NCBI RefSeq assembly: GCF_008831285.2
Contig: NC_045148.1
Location: 17,913,002 to 17,973,001, forward strand
Direction: 5' to 3'
DNA from: Nymphaea colorata
Lineage: Eukaryota; Streptophyta; Magnoliopsida; Nymphaeales; Nymphaeaceae
DNA: 60,000 nt
In this document: positions 24,031-34,076 of the stretch, piece by piece
How positions within the stretch are numbered: the first letter of the stretch is position 1
Layout of the letters: each line of letters starts with the position of its first letter
Translations under genes and position numbers: made by a program
The notes under the pieces: model-generated
What the model saw: the letters and a program-made list of their open reading frames with translations, nothing else
What the model was told of the DNA's origin: nothing
Databases searched by the model: none

Positions 24031-24613
24031 TGCCACCAGAACTTGCTGTGATTCTGGTTGCCTTTTTCTGTCCACATCTTTTGGTGCCCTCTGTCCTCTG
24101 TCCTGAGATTTCATGGCCTTCTGGAGGAAGAGATGAGCGCGAAAGAGCTGTTCCGCCCGCTCGAGCTCTGCCCGCGTGTTTCCGCTCGAGCGACGCCCAC
24201 TCTGCCCGCGTGGTCGGTGGTTCCTTCCGCTCGAGCGACGCCCGCTCTTCCGCTCATCTGCCCGCGTGGTTCCTTCCGCTCGAGCGACGCCCGCTCTTCC
24301 GCTCGTGGTTTCTTCCGCTCGAGCGACGCCCGCATTTGAAAGCCACTCGAGCTCCGTCCGCTCGAGCAATGCCCGCGGGAGCTCCAGGCTCAGCGCCTCC
24401 AGCTTCTCTCACCGCCTCTTCAACGAGGTGGGATACTCGTCGGTCATTCTGCCTCTTCAACAAGGAGGGAATCACCGTCGCCCGCTCTGTCTTACCGTTT
24501 CGCCTCTCTCTGCACACTCTCTGTCTTAGTCTCATTCAGAGAGAGGACGCCCTAGTACCCAACGGGAAACGGAGCTCGCCGGATTATCAGAGAGTTGAGC
24601 AGCACCGTTGGTC
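24031..24613 (+). other. Unidentified GC-rich segment inside the copia shell, left part
   Basis: Not LTR and not recognisable copia gag. It contains four copies of CCGCTCGAGCGACGCCC (near 24,182, 24,227, 24,276 and 24,315) at 39-49 bp spacing, a small minisatellite that produces overlapping spurious open frames on both strands. It was continuous with 32,009-32,403 before the gypsy element inserted. Confidence 0.55.
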
Positions 24614-24618
24614 GAGGT

Positions 24619-27483
24619 TGTAAGACCCACGAATTTTATTAAGTTTTCTTTAATATTTGAAACGTTAATTTGGGAAGGAATCAATAAACGTTAATTTGGG
24701 GAGGAATCAAAAGAAAGATCAAATGATTCTTAATGATTTTTCAAAAAACGTCAAGTTTATCATAAAGGAGATAATTATGGAAAAGATAAGGATGAAGTTG
24801 TAACTGCCAAAGTAGAGGATGATTGATTTCCTTGTGAGAGATTGAAAAATTTGTCATCTCTTATTGCTGCAGCCCTCAATCTGAGACTCCAACGACAAGA
24901 GAAAGAAAGAAAGGAATCTCTTATTGCTGCAGCCCTCAATCGGAGACTCCAACGACAAGAGAAAGAAAGAAAGGAAGAGAGAGAGAGAGGGACGTCCTCA
25001 TCTTTGCCCCCTTTCTAGTTGAAGATTGAAGTGGTTGGTTGTTGAAGTCATTTCAGAATTAAAAAAGGTATGGGGATGTTCAGGGATAATGTAGCCTTCT
25101 ATTTTCTGTTGGATGTTTGGGGAATAGATACACTTATCCGCATGTCTTAATGGTAGATCTATGTGTTCTTACTCCCAAAATAAGAATCGATTTGTGAAGT
25201 GTCGCATGCTCTTAGTTTTGTCTATTATTGATTTACATCCATGCGCATATGCAAGCATGAAACATAACTACATGTGTGCAAAAACGTACATACATATACA
25301 ATAATAATGAAAACAAAAAGGGGGTGATTAGAGAAATACCATCAGGTTCGGCCATATTTCCGAACACCCAGGTTAGATGAAAAACCCCTGTTCTGTCATC
25401 CTCTCCCGTGAGAATCGAAGTCGTAGACTTCCCTGTTTCTGTCACGGGCACCGACAGCAGCATCCGCCCTTTTCTTCAATCTTCCTGTTTGCTGGAGAAC
25501 TCTGGGAGAAAGGAATACAGGGAGATTTGCAGCGGAGGCGATTTGGGGGAAAACAGTAACCCTCCCGTCGTCCCTCCTTCCCTGCCTGTTCCTTCTTGTC
25601 GAAACGAGTGTGGGGACAAAACTCGAAGGTCGTCATCCTCATGAGTGTGGCGCTGCAACCTGAGAACAGAGAAACCAGCGGCTGCGGTAGCTGTGGTCCC
25701 TTCCTTTTTCCTTGCTGTTCACGGAGGAAGGCCAGAGAGGAAAACAAATCCTTCTCTGGTTTAAGAGACGGGGGATACCGTGGAAGTGCCACCATCGGTC
25801 GGACGGTGGGCGGCGGCGCGGTAGACCCAAGCGCAGGGAGCCCTGCTCTCTCTTTCCCTCTTTGATTTCGTTCTCTTGAAGACATGAGGAGGCAGCGGCA
25901 GAAGCTGTCAGACGGCCGGTGGCGCAGCGACGTGGAAACCCAACGCCGGAATCTCGCAGCAGGAGAAGAGTTTCTCTTCGGTTTTGGGTTGAGAACGAAC
26001 GGTGGAATCCCCACTGCTGGTCGAGCGAGAAGAAGACGGAGGAGCAGCTCGTGAGGAGAGAGAAAACGCAGGCGTGAAATGAAGAAAAACGAGCGTGGAC
26101 CGATTTTATATCAAAGATGAAAAATTTCAAAGTGGGTCCACCTTATTATCAAAATTTTCGAAGAAGCTGTTATAACATTTAAGCGTTCATGCCGCAACGT
26201 TTTTGCTGAAAACCTCTTCAAAAAGAGGCTTGGGAAAGTGATTTTCAGCAAAAACCATGCATTTAATAAGAAATCACGTTTTGGTACCCTCTGAATTCTT
26301 AAAAATTACAAAAAGGGGGTTTTATAAATTAAGAACGAAAAGTTATGTGTTATTACTTTTTGATGCTCTTTGTGGTGTTTAAAATTTCAGAAATATGGTT
26401 CTGAAAGTAACTTTGGAACCATTAGGGGAGGAAAGTCACGTTTTGAGAATTTAAATATAAATTTTATTGTTTCAAATAAGGATTATAATATTGCTAATCG
26501 AGGTTTCTAGATGCGATGAGTTTTGCTCTATTACTATTAAATCAAGATTTAAAATAGCTGAATTATTCTGTTTGAGAAACCGAGCCTGAGGGCGGGTGGT
26601 TTCTGTGAGAGGTACTAGACGATGTCTAGCATTGGTAAACCCTCACTTTTGAAAATTCGAAGGCGAAACGTGGACTTTGTGCAATGGTTTATGCGAGTGC
26701 GAGCTTTCTGTTTTGCCCAGTGATCGGTTTCGTCCCGGGAGGTAGTGGTGCGTCTGAGCTCACTGTTGATGCACGCTCCTCTGACTGTACTGGAGGGCCC
26801 ACAGGGTATTGGGCGGCACAAGGGCCCGGGATTCTGTTCTGTTTTTGTTTGGGAGCGAGACTCCTGGTCTCTCCACCCGGGTTCCTAGAGAGACCATGCT
26901 GCTGCAACGGCGATCTGAGATATCTCAGGAGGCTTCACTTCAGGTGCCCTCGATCCGTTGGATCGCCTGGTGAAGAGATGTTCTGTTCTGCCCGTGAGTG
27001 CCCACGGGGATTTTTGTTGCTCGGCACGATGACCTTGACATTGTCAGAGGACCACGGTTGGAAGCCTACGAAATTTTGGGGAGGTTGTGCACACCTCGTT
27101 TTGTTGCTGAATATGTGACGTTACTCTAATATGTGTTAAGATTTGAAGATATTTGTTTTACAAAAATCAAATATTATTTTGGGCCATGTTCCATTCATGG
27201 CTGGATTTTCTCATACTCAGAGGAATTCTGACCCTTCTTTCTATCTACAGGTAGTCCTTGATAGATTTTGGCTTTGGAGTGACGACCTCAGTCTTGTGAT
27301 GGACGGGCATTGGCATTCTGAACACTGCGTCGGTTTTGAGGATTTGTGGTTATTTTTATTTGGGTCCAAGTATTTTATTATTGAAATAAAACAATGTCTT
27401 GTGTTCTGGTCATGACTCAATATTGCTTCCGCTATCATAAAAAATGAAAGAAAATTTTTGGTGTCAAAAATTGGGTCGTGACA
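24619..27483 (+). repeat. Gypsy 5' LTR
   Basis: Near-identical to the 3' LTR over 2.8 kb. It differs mainly by two short tandem duplications near its start (a 26-bp repeat around AACGTTAATTTGG at 24,661-24,710 and a ~61-bp repeat at 24,856-24,977). Open frames inside it occur twice because the LTR does; they are not genes. Confidence 0.92.
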
Positions 27484-27487
27484 ACTT

Positions 27488-27500
27488 TGGTATCAGAGCC
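27488..27500 (+). promoter_or_regulatory. Gypsy primer binding site
   Basis: TGGTATCAGAGCC, complementary to the 3' end of plant initiator tRNA-Met, lies four bases after the 5' LTR. Confidence 0.85.
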
Positions 27501-27649
27501 CAGTGTCTAGAGTCCATGTCCAATGCCAATGTCGATCACAAGCAGAAGAAGGTCATTCGAGCAAATTAAAGAAGGGTGTTTTTGATTTATTGTGAATATT
27601 GAGTTTCGAAGTTTTATATTTGTCCTAAATGATTGTGTTTTTACTGTAG

Positions 27650-28505
27650 CTTTTATGGGTCTCATGAATCGGATATTTCATGAGTACTAGGATCGATTCG
27701 TCATAGTAATTATCGATGATGTGCTAGTGTACTTGGAGTGTTAAGCATCACATGCAGTACATCTCGAGCATGTGTTGAAAATTTTGAGACAAGACTAACT
27801 GTATGCCAAGTACTCCAAGTGAGAGTTTTGGCTAGACAAAATAAATTTCTTGGGACACATCATCTCTAAGGAGGGAGTGTCAGTTGATCTGGCCAAGGTA
27901 GAAGTTGTTCAACAATGAAATGTGCCAACCAATGTGACCAAAATAATAAGTTTTCTTGGTTTGGCATGTTATTACAGGAAGTTCATTAAGAATTTCTCGA
28001 GAATTGCAACCCCAATAACAAAAATGCTTTAGAAGAGAGTGAAATTTACGTGGACAGATGATGTCAGAAGAGTTTCCAGATGTTGAAAGATAGTTTGACA
28101 AGTGCTCCAATTCTAACACTACCAAAAGGGAGAAAAGAGATTGTGGTATATATTGATGCTTCAGGAACAGGTTATGGAGCCGTGCTTATGCAAGGAGATA
28201 AAGTCATAGCATATGCCTCTAGACAACTAAAACAACACGAGAAGAACTATCCAACACATGATTTGGAATTAGGAGCAGTGGTATTTGCATTAAAAATATG
28301 GAAACATTATCTCTATGGTGTAGAATTTGAAGTATTTTCTAACCACAAATCTCTCGAATATTTGTTCTCGCAGAAGGAATTGGACGTAAGATAGAGAAGA
28401 TGGTTGGAATATCTTAAAGATTATGACTTTGAGATAAAGTATAATCCAGGAAAGGTCAATGTGGTAGATGATGCACTCAGTAGAAAGGTGCCTGCTAAAG
28501 CTGCT
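27650..28505 (+). pseudogene. Gypsy reverse transcriptase/RNase H remnant
   Basis: Conceptual translation shows the later part of Ty3-type RT (FMGLMNRIFHEY, then IIDDVLVY at the active site, then FLGHIISKEGVSV), followed by the connection (FLGLACYYRKFIKNFS) and RNase H ([34 protein letters not shown]). RT is truncated at its N-terminus. Several stops interrupt it, for example the TAG in EY*DRF and the stop after KELDVR. In the usual DHKSL motif the D is N here (NHKSLEYLF). The enzyme is not functional. The frame stays readable across 28,080-28,394 (RNase H). Confidence 0.85.
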
Positions 28506-28529
28506 GGATTGTTAATGCAGACATGAAAT

Positions 28530-29169
28530 TTGGTGAAAGACTTTGAGCAATTGCATCCATTACGAGATGATAATGGAACAGTGAAGTGTGCTGGAATTAG
28601 ACGAGATAGGTTTCTTGAAGAAATCATTGAGAAACAAAAACAGAGCCCTGAATATGCAAAGTTAATACTTGAGTGTCACAAGGAGGAAGAAACTCTTTAT
28701 TCTGAAGATGACGATGGATCTATATGGTTCAATGGTGGATTGTGGGTTCCGAATGATCATGAGGTGAAAAACAAACTGCTAGAAGAGGCTCACAAAACAA
28801 GATACACCATACATCCAGGACGCCCAAGATATATTTGTCCATTCGAGATTCTGAAAAAAAGTTGGAGAGGTTGCATACCGAATTGCACCTCCACCGCAGT
28901 ATAGTCATGTTCATCAAGTATTTCACGTGTCGATGTTAAGAAAGTATGTACATGATCCTTCGCATGTGATAGACTATGAAGAAGTTGATTTGCAAGAGGA
29001 CATGACAACCGAGGAAAGGTCACTTCGGATCATAGACCGAAAGGAGCATGTGTTGCGGAAGAAGATCATCTCACTAGTTCAAGTGGAATGGCAACATCAT
29101 GGAATCAATGAATGTACATGGGAGCCAGAACAAGACATGAGAAAGAGCTATTCCCAGTTGTTTCAATAA
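28530..29169 (+). pseudogene. Gypsy integrase/chromodomain remnant
   Basis: Starts in the zinc-binding H2C2-type region of integrase (NGGLWVPNDHEVKNKLLEEA followed by YTIHPG) and jumps near 28,820 into the integrase C-terminal region (CPFEILKK). The catalytic core with its D,D-35-E residues is therefore deleted. After a frame change near 28,860 the C-terminus continues to VEWQHHGINECTWEPEQDM at 29,086-29,142, the chromodomain-like tail of chromoviruses. Because the join is clean and the deletion removes the core exactly in the middle, a recombination or template-switch deletion is likely. Confidence 0.8.
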
Positions 29170-29204
29170 GATATGCTCAAATTTCGAGGACGAAATTTCT
29201 TTTT

Positions 29205-29216
29205 AGGGGAGAAGGA
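29205..29216 (+). promoter_or_regulatory. Gypsy polypurine tract
   Basis: AGGGGAGAAGGA directly precedes the TGTAAG start of the 3' LTR, the expected plus-strand primer position. Confidence 0.75.
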
Positions 29217-32003
29217 TGTAAGACCCACGAATTTTATTAAGTTTCCTTTAATATTTGAAACGTTAATTTGGGGAGGAATCAAAAGAAAGATCAAATGATT
29301 CTTAATGATTTTTCAGAAAACGTCAAGTTTATCATAAAGGAGATAATTATGGAAAAGATAAGGATGAAGTTGTAACTGCCAAAGGTAGAGGGTGATTGAT
29401 TTCCTTGTGAGAGATTGAAAAATTTGTCATCTCTTATTGCTGCAGCCCTCAATCGGAGACTCCAACGACAAGAGAAAGAAAGAAAGGAAGAGAGAGAGAG
29501 AGGGACGTCCTCATCTTTGCCCCCTTTCTAGTTGAAGATTGAAGTGGTTGGTTGTTGAAGTCATTTCAGAATTAAAAAAGGTATGGGGATGTTCAGCTTT
29601 GAATGGATAATGTAGCCTTCTATTTTCTGTTGGATGTTTGGGGAATAGATACACTTATACGCATGTCTTAATGGTAGATCTATGTGTTGTTACTCCCAAA
29701 ATAAAATCGATTTGTGAAGTGTCGCATGCTCTTAGTTTTGTCTATTATTGATTTACATCCATGCGCATATGCAAGCATGAAACGTAACTACATGTGTGCA
29801 AAAACGTACATACATATACAATAATAATGAAAACGAAAAGGGGGTGATTAGAGAAATACCATCAGGTTCGGCCATATTTCCGAACACACAGGTTAGATGA
29901 AAAACCCCTGTTCTGTCATCCTCTCCCGTGAGAATCGAAGTCGTAGACTTCCCTGTTTCTGTCACGGGCACCGACAGCAGCGTCCGCCCTTTTCTTCAAT
30001 CTTCCTGTTTGCTGGAGAACTCTGGGAGAAAGGAATACAGGGAGATTTGCAGCGGAGGCGATTTGGGGGAAAACAGTAACCCTCCCGTCGTCCCTCCTTC
30101 CCTGCCTGTTCCTTCTTGTCGAAACGAGTGTGGGGACAAAACTCGAAGGTCGTCGTCCTCATGAGTGTGGCGCTGCAACCTGAGAACAGAGAAAGCAGTG
30201 GCTGCGGTAGCTGTGGTCCCTTCCTTTTTCCTTGCTGTTCACGGAGGAAGGCCAGAGAGGAAAACAAATCCTTCTCTGGTTTAAGAGACGGGGGATACCG
30301 TGGAAGTGCCACCATCGGTCGGACGGTGGGCGGCGGCGCGGTAGACCCAAGCGCAGGGAGCCCTGCTCTCTCTTTCCCTCTTTGATTTCGTTCTCTTGAA
30401 GACAGGAGGAGGCAGCGGCAGAAGCTGTCAGACGGCCGGTGGCGCAGCGACGTGGAAACCCAACGCCGGAATCTCGCAGCAGGAGAAGAGTTTCTCTTCG
30501 GTTTTGGGTTGAGAACGAACGGTGGAATCCCCACTGCTGGTCGAGCGAGAAGAAGACGGAGGAGCAGCTCGTGAGGAGAGAGAAAACGCAGGCGTGAAAT
30601 GAAGAAAAACGAGCGTGGACCGATTTTATATCAAAGATGAAAAATTTCAAAGTGGGTCCACCTTATTATCAAAATTTTCGAAGAAGCTGTTATAACATTT
30701 AAGCGTTCATGCCGCAACGTTTTTGCTGAAAACCTCTTCAAAAAGAGGCTTGGGAAAGTGATTTTCAGCAAAAACCATGCATTTAATAAGAAATCACGTT
30801 TTGGTACCCTCTGAATTCTTAAAAATTACAAAAAGGGGGTTTTATAAATTAAGAACGAAAAGTTATGTGTTATTACTTTTTGATGCTCTTTGTGGTGTTT
30901 AAAATTTCAGAAATATGGTTCTGAAAGTAACTTTGGAACCATTAGGGGAGGAAAGTCACGTTTTGAGAATTTAAATATAAATTTTATTGTTTCAAATAAG
31001 GATTATAATATTGCTAATCGAGGTTTCTAGATGCGATGAGTTTTGCTTTATTACTATTAAATCAAGATTTAAAATAGCTGAATTATTATGTTTGAGAAAC
31101 CGAGCCTGAGGGCGGGTGGTTTCTGTGAGAGGTACTAGACGATGTCTAGCATTGGTAAACCCTCACTTTTGAAAATTCGAAGGCGAAACGTGGACTTTGT
31201 GCAATGGTTTATGGGAGTGCGAGCTTTCTGTTTTGCCCAGTGATCGGTTTCGTCCCGGGAGGTAGTGGTGCGTCTGAGCTCACTGTTGACGCACGCTCCT
31301 CTGGCTGTACTGGAGGGCCCACAGGGTATTGGGCGGCACAAGGGCCCGGGATTCTGTTCTGTTTTTGTTTGGGAGCGAGACTCCTGGTCTCTCCACCCGG
31401 GTTCCTAGAGAGACCATGCTGCTGCAACGGCGATCTGGGATATCTCAGGAGGCTTCACTTCAGGTGCCCTCGATCCGTTGGATCGCCTGGTGAAGAGATG
31501 TTCTGTTCTGCCCGTGAGTGCCCACGGGGATTTTTGTTGCTCGGCACGATGACCTTGACATTGTCAGAGGACCACGGTTGGAAGCCTACGAAATTTTGGG
31601 GAGGTTGTGCACACCTCGTTTTGTTGCTGAATATGTGACGTTACTCTAATATGTGTTAAGATTTGAAGATATTTGTTTTACAAAAATCAAATATTATTTT
31701 GGGCCATGTTCCATTCATGGCTGGATTTTCTCATACTCAGAGGAATTCTGACCCTTCTTTCTATCTACAGGTAGTCCTTGATAGATTTTGGCTTTGGAGC
31801 GACGACCTCAGTCTTGTGATGGACGGGCATTGGCATTCTGGACACTGCGTCGGTTTTGGAGATTTGTGGTTTATTTTATTTGGGTCCAAGTATTTTATTA
31901 TTGAAATAAAACAATGTCTTGTGTTCTGGTCATGACTCAATATTGCTACCGCTATCATAAAAAATGAAAGAAAATTTTTGGTGTCAAAAATTGGGTCGTG
32001 ACA
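29217..32003 (+). repeat. Gypsy 3' LTR
   Basis: TGTAAGACCC...GTCGTGACA, followed by the target repeat GAGGT. It lacks the two small duplications of the 5' LTR and has a 10-bp addition (near 29,599) relative to it. Confidence 0.92.
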
Positions 32004-32008
32004 GAGGT

Positions 32009-32403
32009 CGTCCTCCTCGATCCCATTCAGTAGCCGGAGGCATTGGTCGAGGTCGTCCTCCTCGACTTTGTCCTCAACTCCTCACTCTCCGCAAAGAACC
32101 AGGTCCCAGACGTCTCCAAGGTTGCCCGTGCGCTTGAGAATCTTACCGGCGCTCTGTTCCAGCACCCTGTTCAAGTACGCCTCTGTTTTTCTCGGCGCCT
32201 CTTACTCTCCAGCAGCCTCTGCCTCCTTCACGCCGTTAGGAGGAGGTCGTCCATCGAAGGAGGGTTTCACCCGCCATTCCTCCTCCATCGAACAAGTGCC
32301 GGCGCTTTCAAAGTGCCGGCAATATCTGAGGCAAAGTACTGCTCTGTCACAACTTGTCGAGGTCGAGGAACACATTAGTCAGTTGAGGGTCAGATAAACC
32401 AAC
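32009..32403 (+). other. Unidentified segment inside the copia shell, right part
   Basis: Continuation of 24,031-24,613. It begins with two copies of GGTCGAGGTCGTCCTCCTCGA (about 40 bp apart), which in one frame read GRGRPPR. It then carries overlapping open frames in two phases to 32,397 that I cannot identify. It could be worn copia gag, captured host exon sequence or another element. Confidence 0.4.
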
Positions 32404-32945
32404 TCTTTTCCTTATGTACTTCTGACCTCACCCCCTGTCAGAGCATGTGTAGTTTATAACTAGGAACTAGACTAGTAAGTCTCATGGAGTCTGTTCCAGA
32501 GACTAATAGCAGCCATATATCTTCAGCTTCGTCAGAAGTAGATGAACTATCTGTAAGTATGATCCTTCCAGTAATTGAATAAAGTGTTAGTTTTCCTTAC
32601 GAGCATGTGTTAATATTTTGATTTTCAAGCATGTGTAGAGTAGTTTTATTTTCTGTCACTGGCATCATTTGAATTTACCTAAGTTTGCCTATATGATTAG
32701 TTGGCAAAAGAGGAAGCCTGAATGTGTTACCCAAGAGGGAAAGACCCCAGACGAGTACCCACAAAGGCAGAGGCCGATCGGGGAAAGTGAGATGGTCATG
32801 TCACGAGGGAAACACATAAGGGCAAGTCTTGAGCCAAGTACATCATATAGAGAGCAAAGGTTATTTCAATTTCTGCAGCGGATAGATTATAGGACACAAA
32901 ACACATACTTGAGAATGGAAATATTTGCACTCCTCGGACAGGAAA
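32404..32945 (+). repeat. Viral inverted repeat, + arm
   Basis: Reverse complement of 33,048-33,616, spanning the viral pre-leader, primer site region and the start of ORF1. The primer site is damaged by a 7-nt loss near 32,437. The open frame reading here (32,669-33,013) is ORF1 coding with a chimeric tail from the scrambled junction. Confidence 0.9.
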
Positions 32946-33047
32946 TGTTTTCCTTTAGCACATTCGGAACACTTAAAGTAAATTTCCAGTCAATCCTTCA
33001 ATCACTACCATGAATCTGTGCTAAAGGAAAAGAGTTATGCGAGGTAC
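32946..33047. other. Scrambled viral junction between the inverted arms
   Basis: About 100 bp made of three pieces from the TAV 3' end and adjacent intergenic region. 32,948-32,975 matches 34,104-34,131 directly, 32,975-33,013 matches 34,041-34,079 inverted, and 33,014-33,045 matches 34,087-34,118 inverted. It forms the loop of the inverted repeat. Confidence 0.8.
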
Positions 33048-33616
33048 AATTTTTCCATGATTTGTGAAGTGTTTTTCTGTCCCAGGAGTGCAAACATTTC
33101 CATTCTCAAGTATGTGTTTTGTGTCCTATAATCTATCCGCTGCAGAAATTGAAATAACCTTTGTTCTCTATATGATGTACTTGGCTCAAGACTTGCCCTT
33201 ATGTGTTTCCCTCGTGACATGACCATCTCATTTTCCCCGATCGGCCTCTGCCTTTGTGGGTACTCGTCTGGGGTCTTTCCCTCTTGGGTAACACATTCAG
33301 GCTTCCTCTTTTGCCAACTAATCATATAGGCAAACTTAGGTAAATTCAAATGATGCCAGTGACAGAAAATAAAACTACTCTACACATGCTTGAAAATCAA
33401 AATATTAACACATGCTCGTAAGGAAAACTAACACTTTATTCAATTACTGGAATGACCATACTTACAGATAGTTCATCAACTTCTGATGAAGCTGAAGATA
33501 TATGGCTGCTATTAGTCTCTGGAACAGACTCCATGAGAGTTACTAGTCTAGTTCCTAGTTATAAACTACACAGGCTCTGATACCAAACAGGGGGTGAGGT
33601 CAGAAGTACATAAGGA
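33048..33616 (-). repeat. Viral inverted repeat - arm and terminal redundancy
   Basis: Up to about 33,590 it is a direct copy of 41,295-41,838 and an inverted copy of 32,404-32,945. ORF1 is open here (33,349-33,047), carrying CGA at the codon that is TGA in the 41-kb copy. Confidence 0.9.
33573..33585 (-). promoter_or_regulatory. Viral tRNA-Met primer binding site (first copy)
   Basis: On the - strand TGGTATCAGAGCC, complementary to initiator tRNA-Met, the conserved start point of caulimovirid minus-strand DNA synthesis. Confidence 0.88.
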
Positions 33617-33681
33617 AAAGGAAAAGAAGAATTCAGAGAGAGAGAACTGCCAATGCCCTTCCTCACTGATCCTTGTTTGCT

Positions 33682-33690
33682 TCTTATAGA
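33682..33690 (-). promoter_or_regulatory. Probable viral TATA box
   Basis: TCTATAAGAA on the - strand lies in the large intergenic region after TAV and ~100 nt before the primer site, the expected place of the pregenomic RNA promoter. No other TATA-like site is as well placed. Confidence 0.5.
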
Positions 33691-34076
33691 AATGGCCTTC
33701 AGATTCTTTGGCGGAGATCTGAGGTTTAGAATTGCTGAGGCCGAATCTTGATGGACGGCTTTTGTTGAAGAATACGATGGTTTCTCTTTATGTCTATTCA
33801 TCCTTTATTCTGTCATCCACTTGTTTTTCTTCCTCTAGTCCCATTATCTTTTTCTTTCTTTAGTCCCATCATCTTTTGCTCATTTTGTCTTCTTCATCTT
33901 TTGCTTTTCTTCTTTTAGTCCCATCATCTTTTGCTTGTTTCGTCTCCATCCTCTTTTGCTTTATTCTGATTCTTTTGGTGCGATTGTGCTAGTTCTTTTT
34001 GTTGGAATATATTCCCAATCAATCACAGCTTTTCCATTTTCATGGTAGTGATTGAAGGATTGACTGGAAATTTACT

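Larger units (their letters stand above)
24619..32003 (+). mobile_element. Ty3/gypsy chromovirus, deletion derivative
   Basis: A 7,385-bp element with 2,865-bp and 2,787-bp LTRs (TGTAAGACCC...TCGTGACA), flanked by 5-bp repeats GAGGT (24,614-24,618 and 32,004-32,008). Primer site TGGTATCAGAGCC and a polypurine tract are present. The interior is only 1,733 bp: gag, protease, the front of RT and the integrase core are missing. Very long LTRs plus a chromodomain-like end suggest the Del/Tekay group. Confidence 0.9.

Noticed and set aside
24182-24331. Regularly spaced repeats resembling a CRISPR array
   Set aside because: Only four copies of a 17-bp unit with similar, non-unique spacers in a plant nuclear context; a minisatellite explains it.
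23938-24623. Several overlapping long frames on both strands (up to 224 codons)
   Set aside because: Produced by the repeated CCGCTCGAGCGACGCCC unit and GC-rich, stop-poor DNA; proteins are low-complexity Arg/Ser/Ala strings.
27488-27500. TGGTATCAGAGCC sites considered as possible tRNA genes
   Set aside because: They match only the 3' end complement of tRNA-Met and sit at primer positions; no cloverleaf or internal promoter boxes surround them.
25442-30534. 190-codon frames on the - strand repeated 4.5 kb apart
   Set aside because: Also inside the gypsy LTRs, in a GC-rich stretch that opens several frames at once.
26684-31638. Two matching 144-codon frames (26,684-27,118 and 31,204-31,638) and other paired frames, which look like duplicated genes
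   Set aside because: They lie at equivalent places in the two gypsy LTRs and are duplicated only because the LTR is. They have no domain and overlap frames on the other strand.
32669-33013. 114-codon + strand frame next to the virus
   Set aside because: It is ORF1 from the inverted viral copy with a tail created by the scrambled junction, and it begins at a TTG, not an ATG.
33559-33801. 80-codon frame on the - strand in the viral intergenic region
   Set aside because: It covers the probable TATA box and the tRNA primer site, so it is not expected to be translated.
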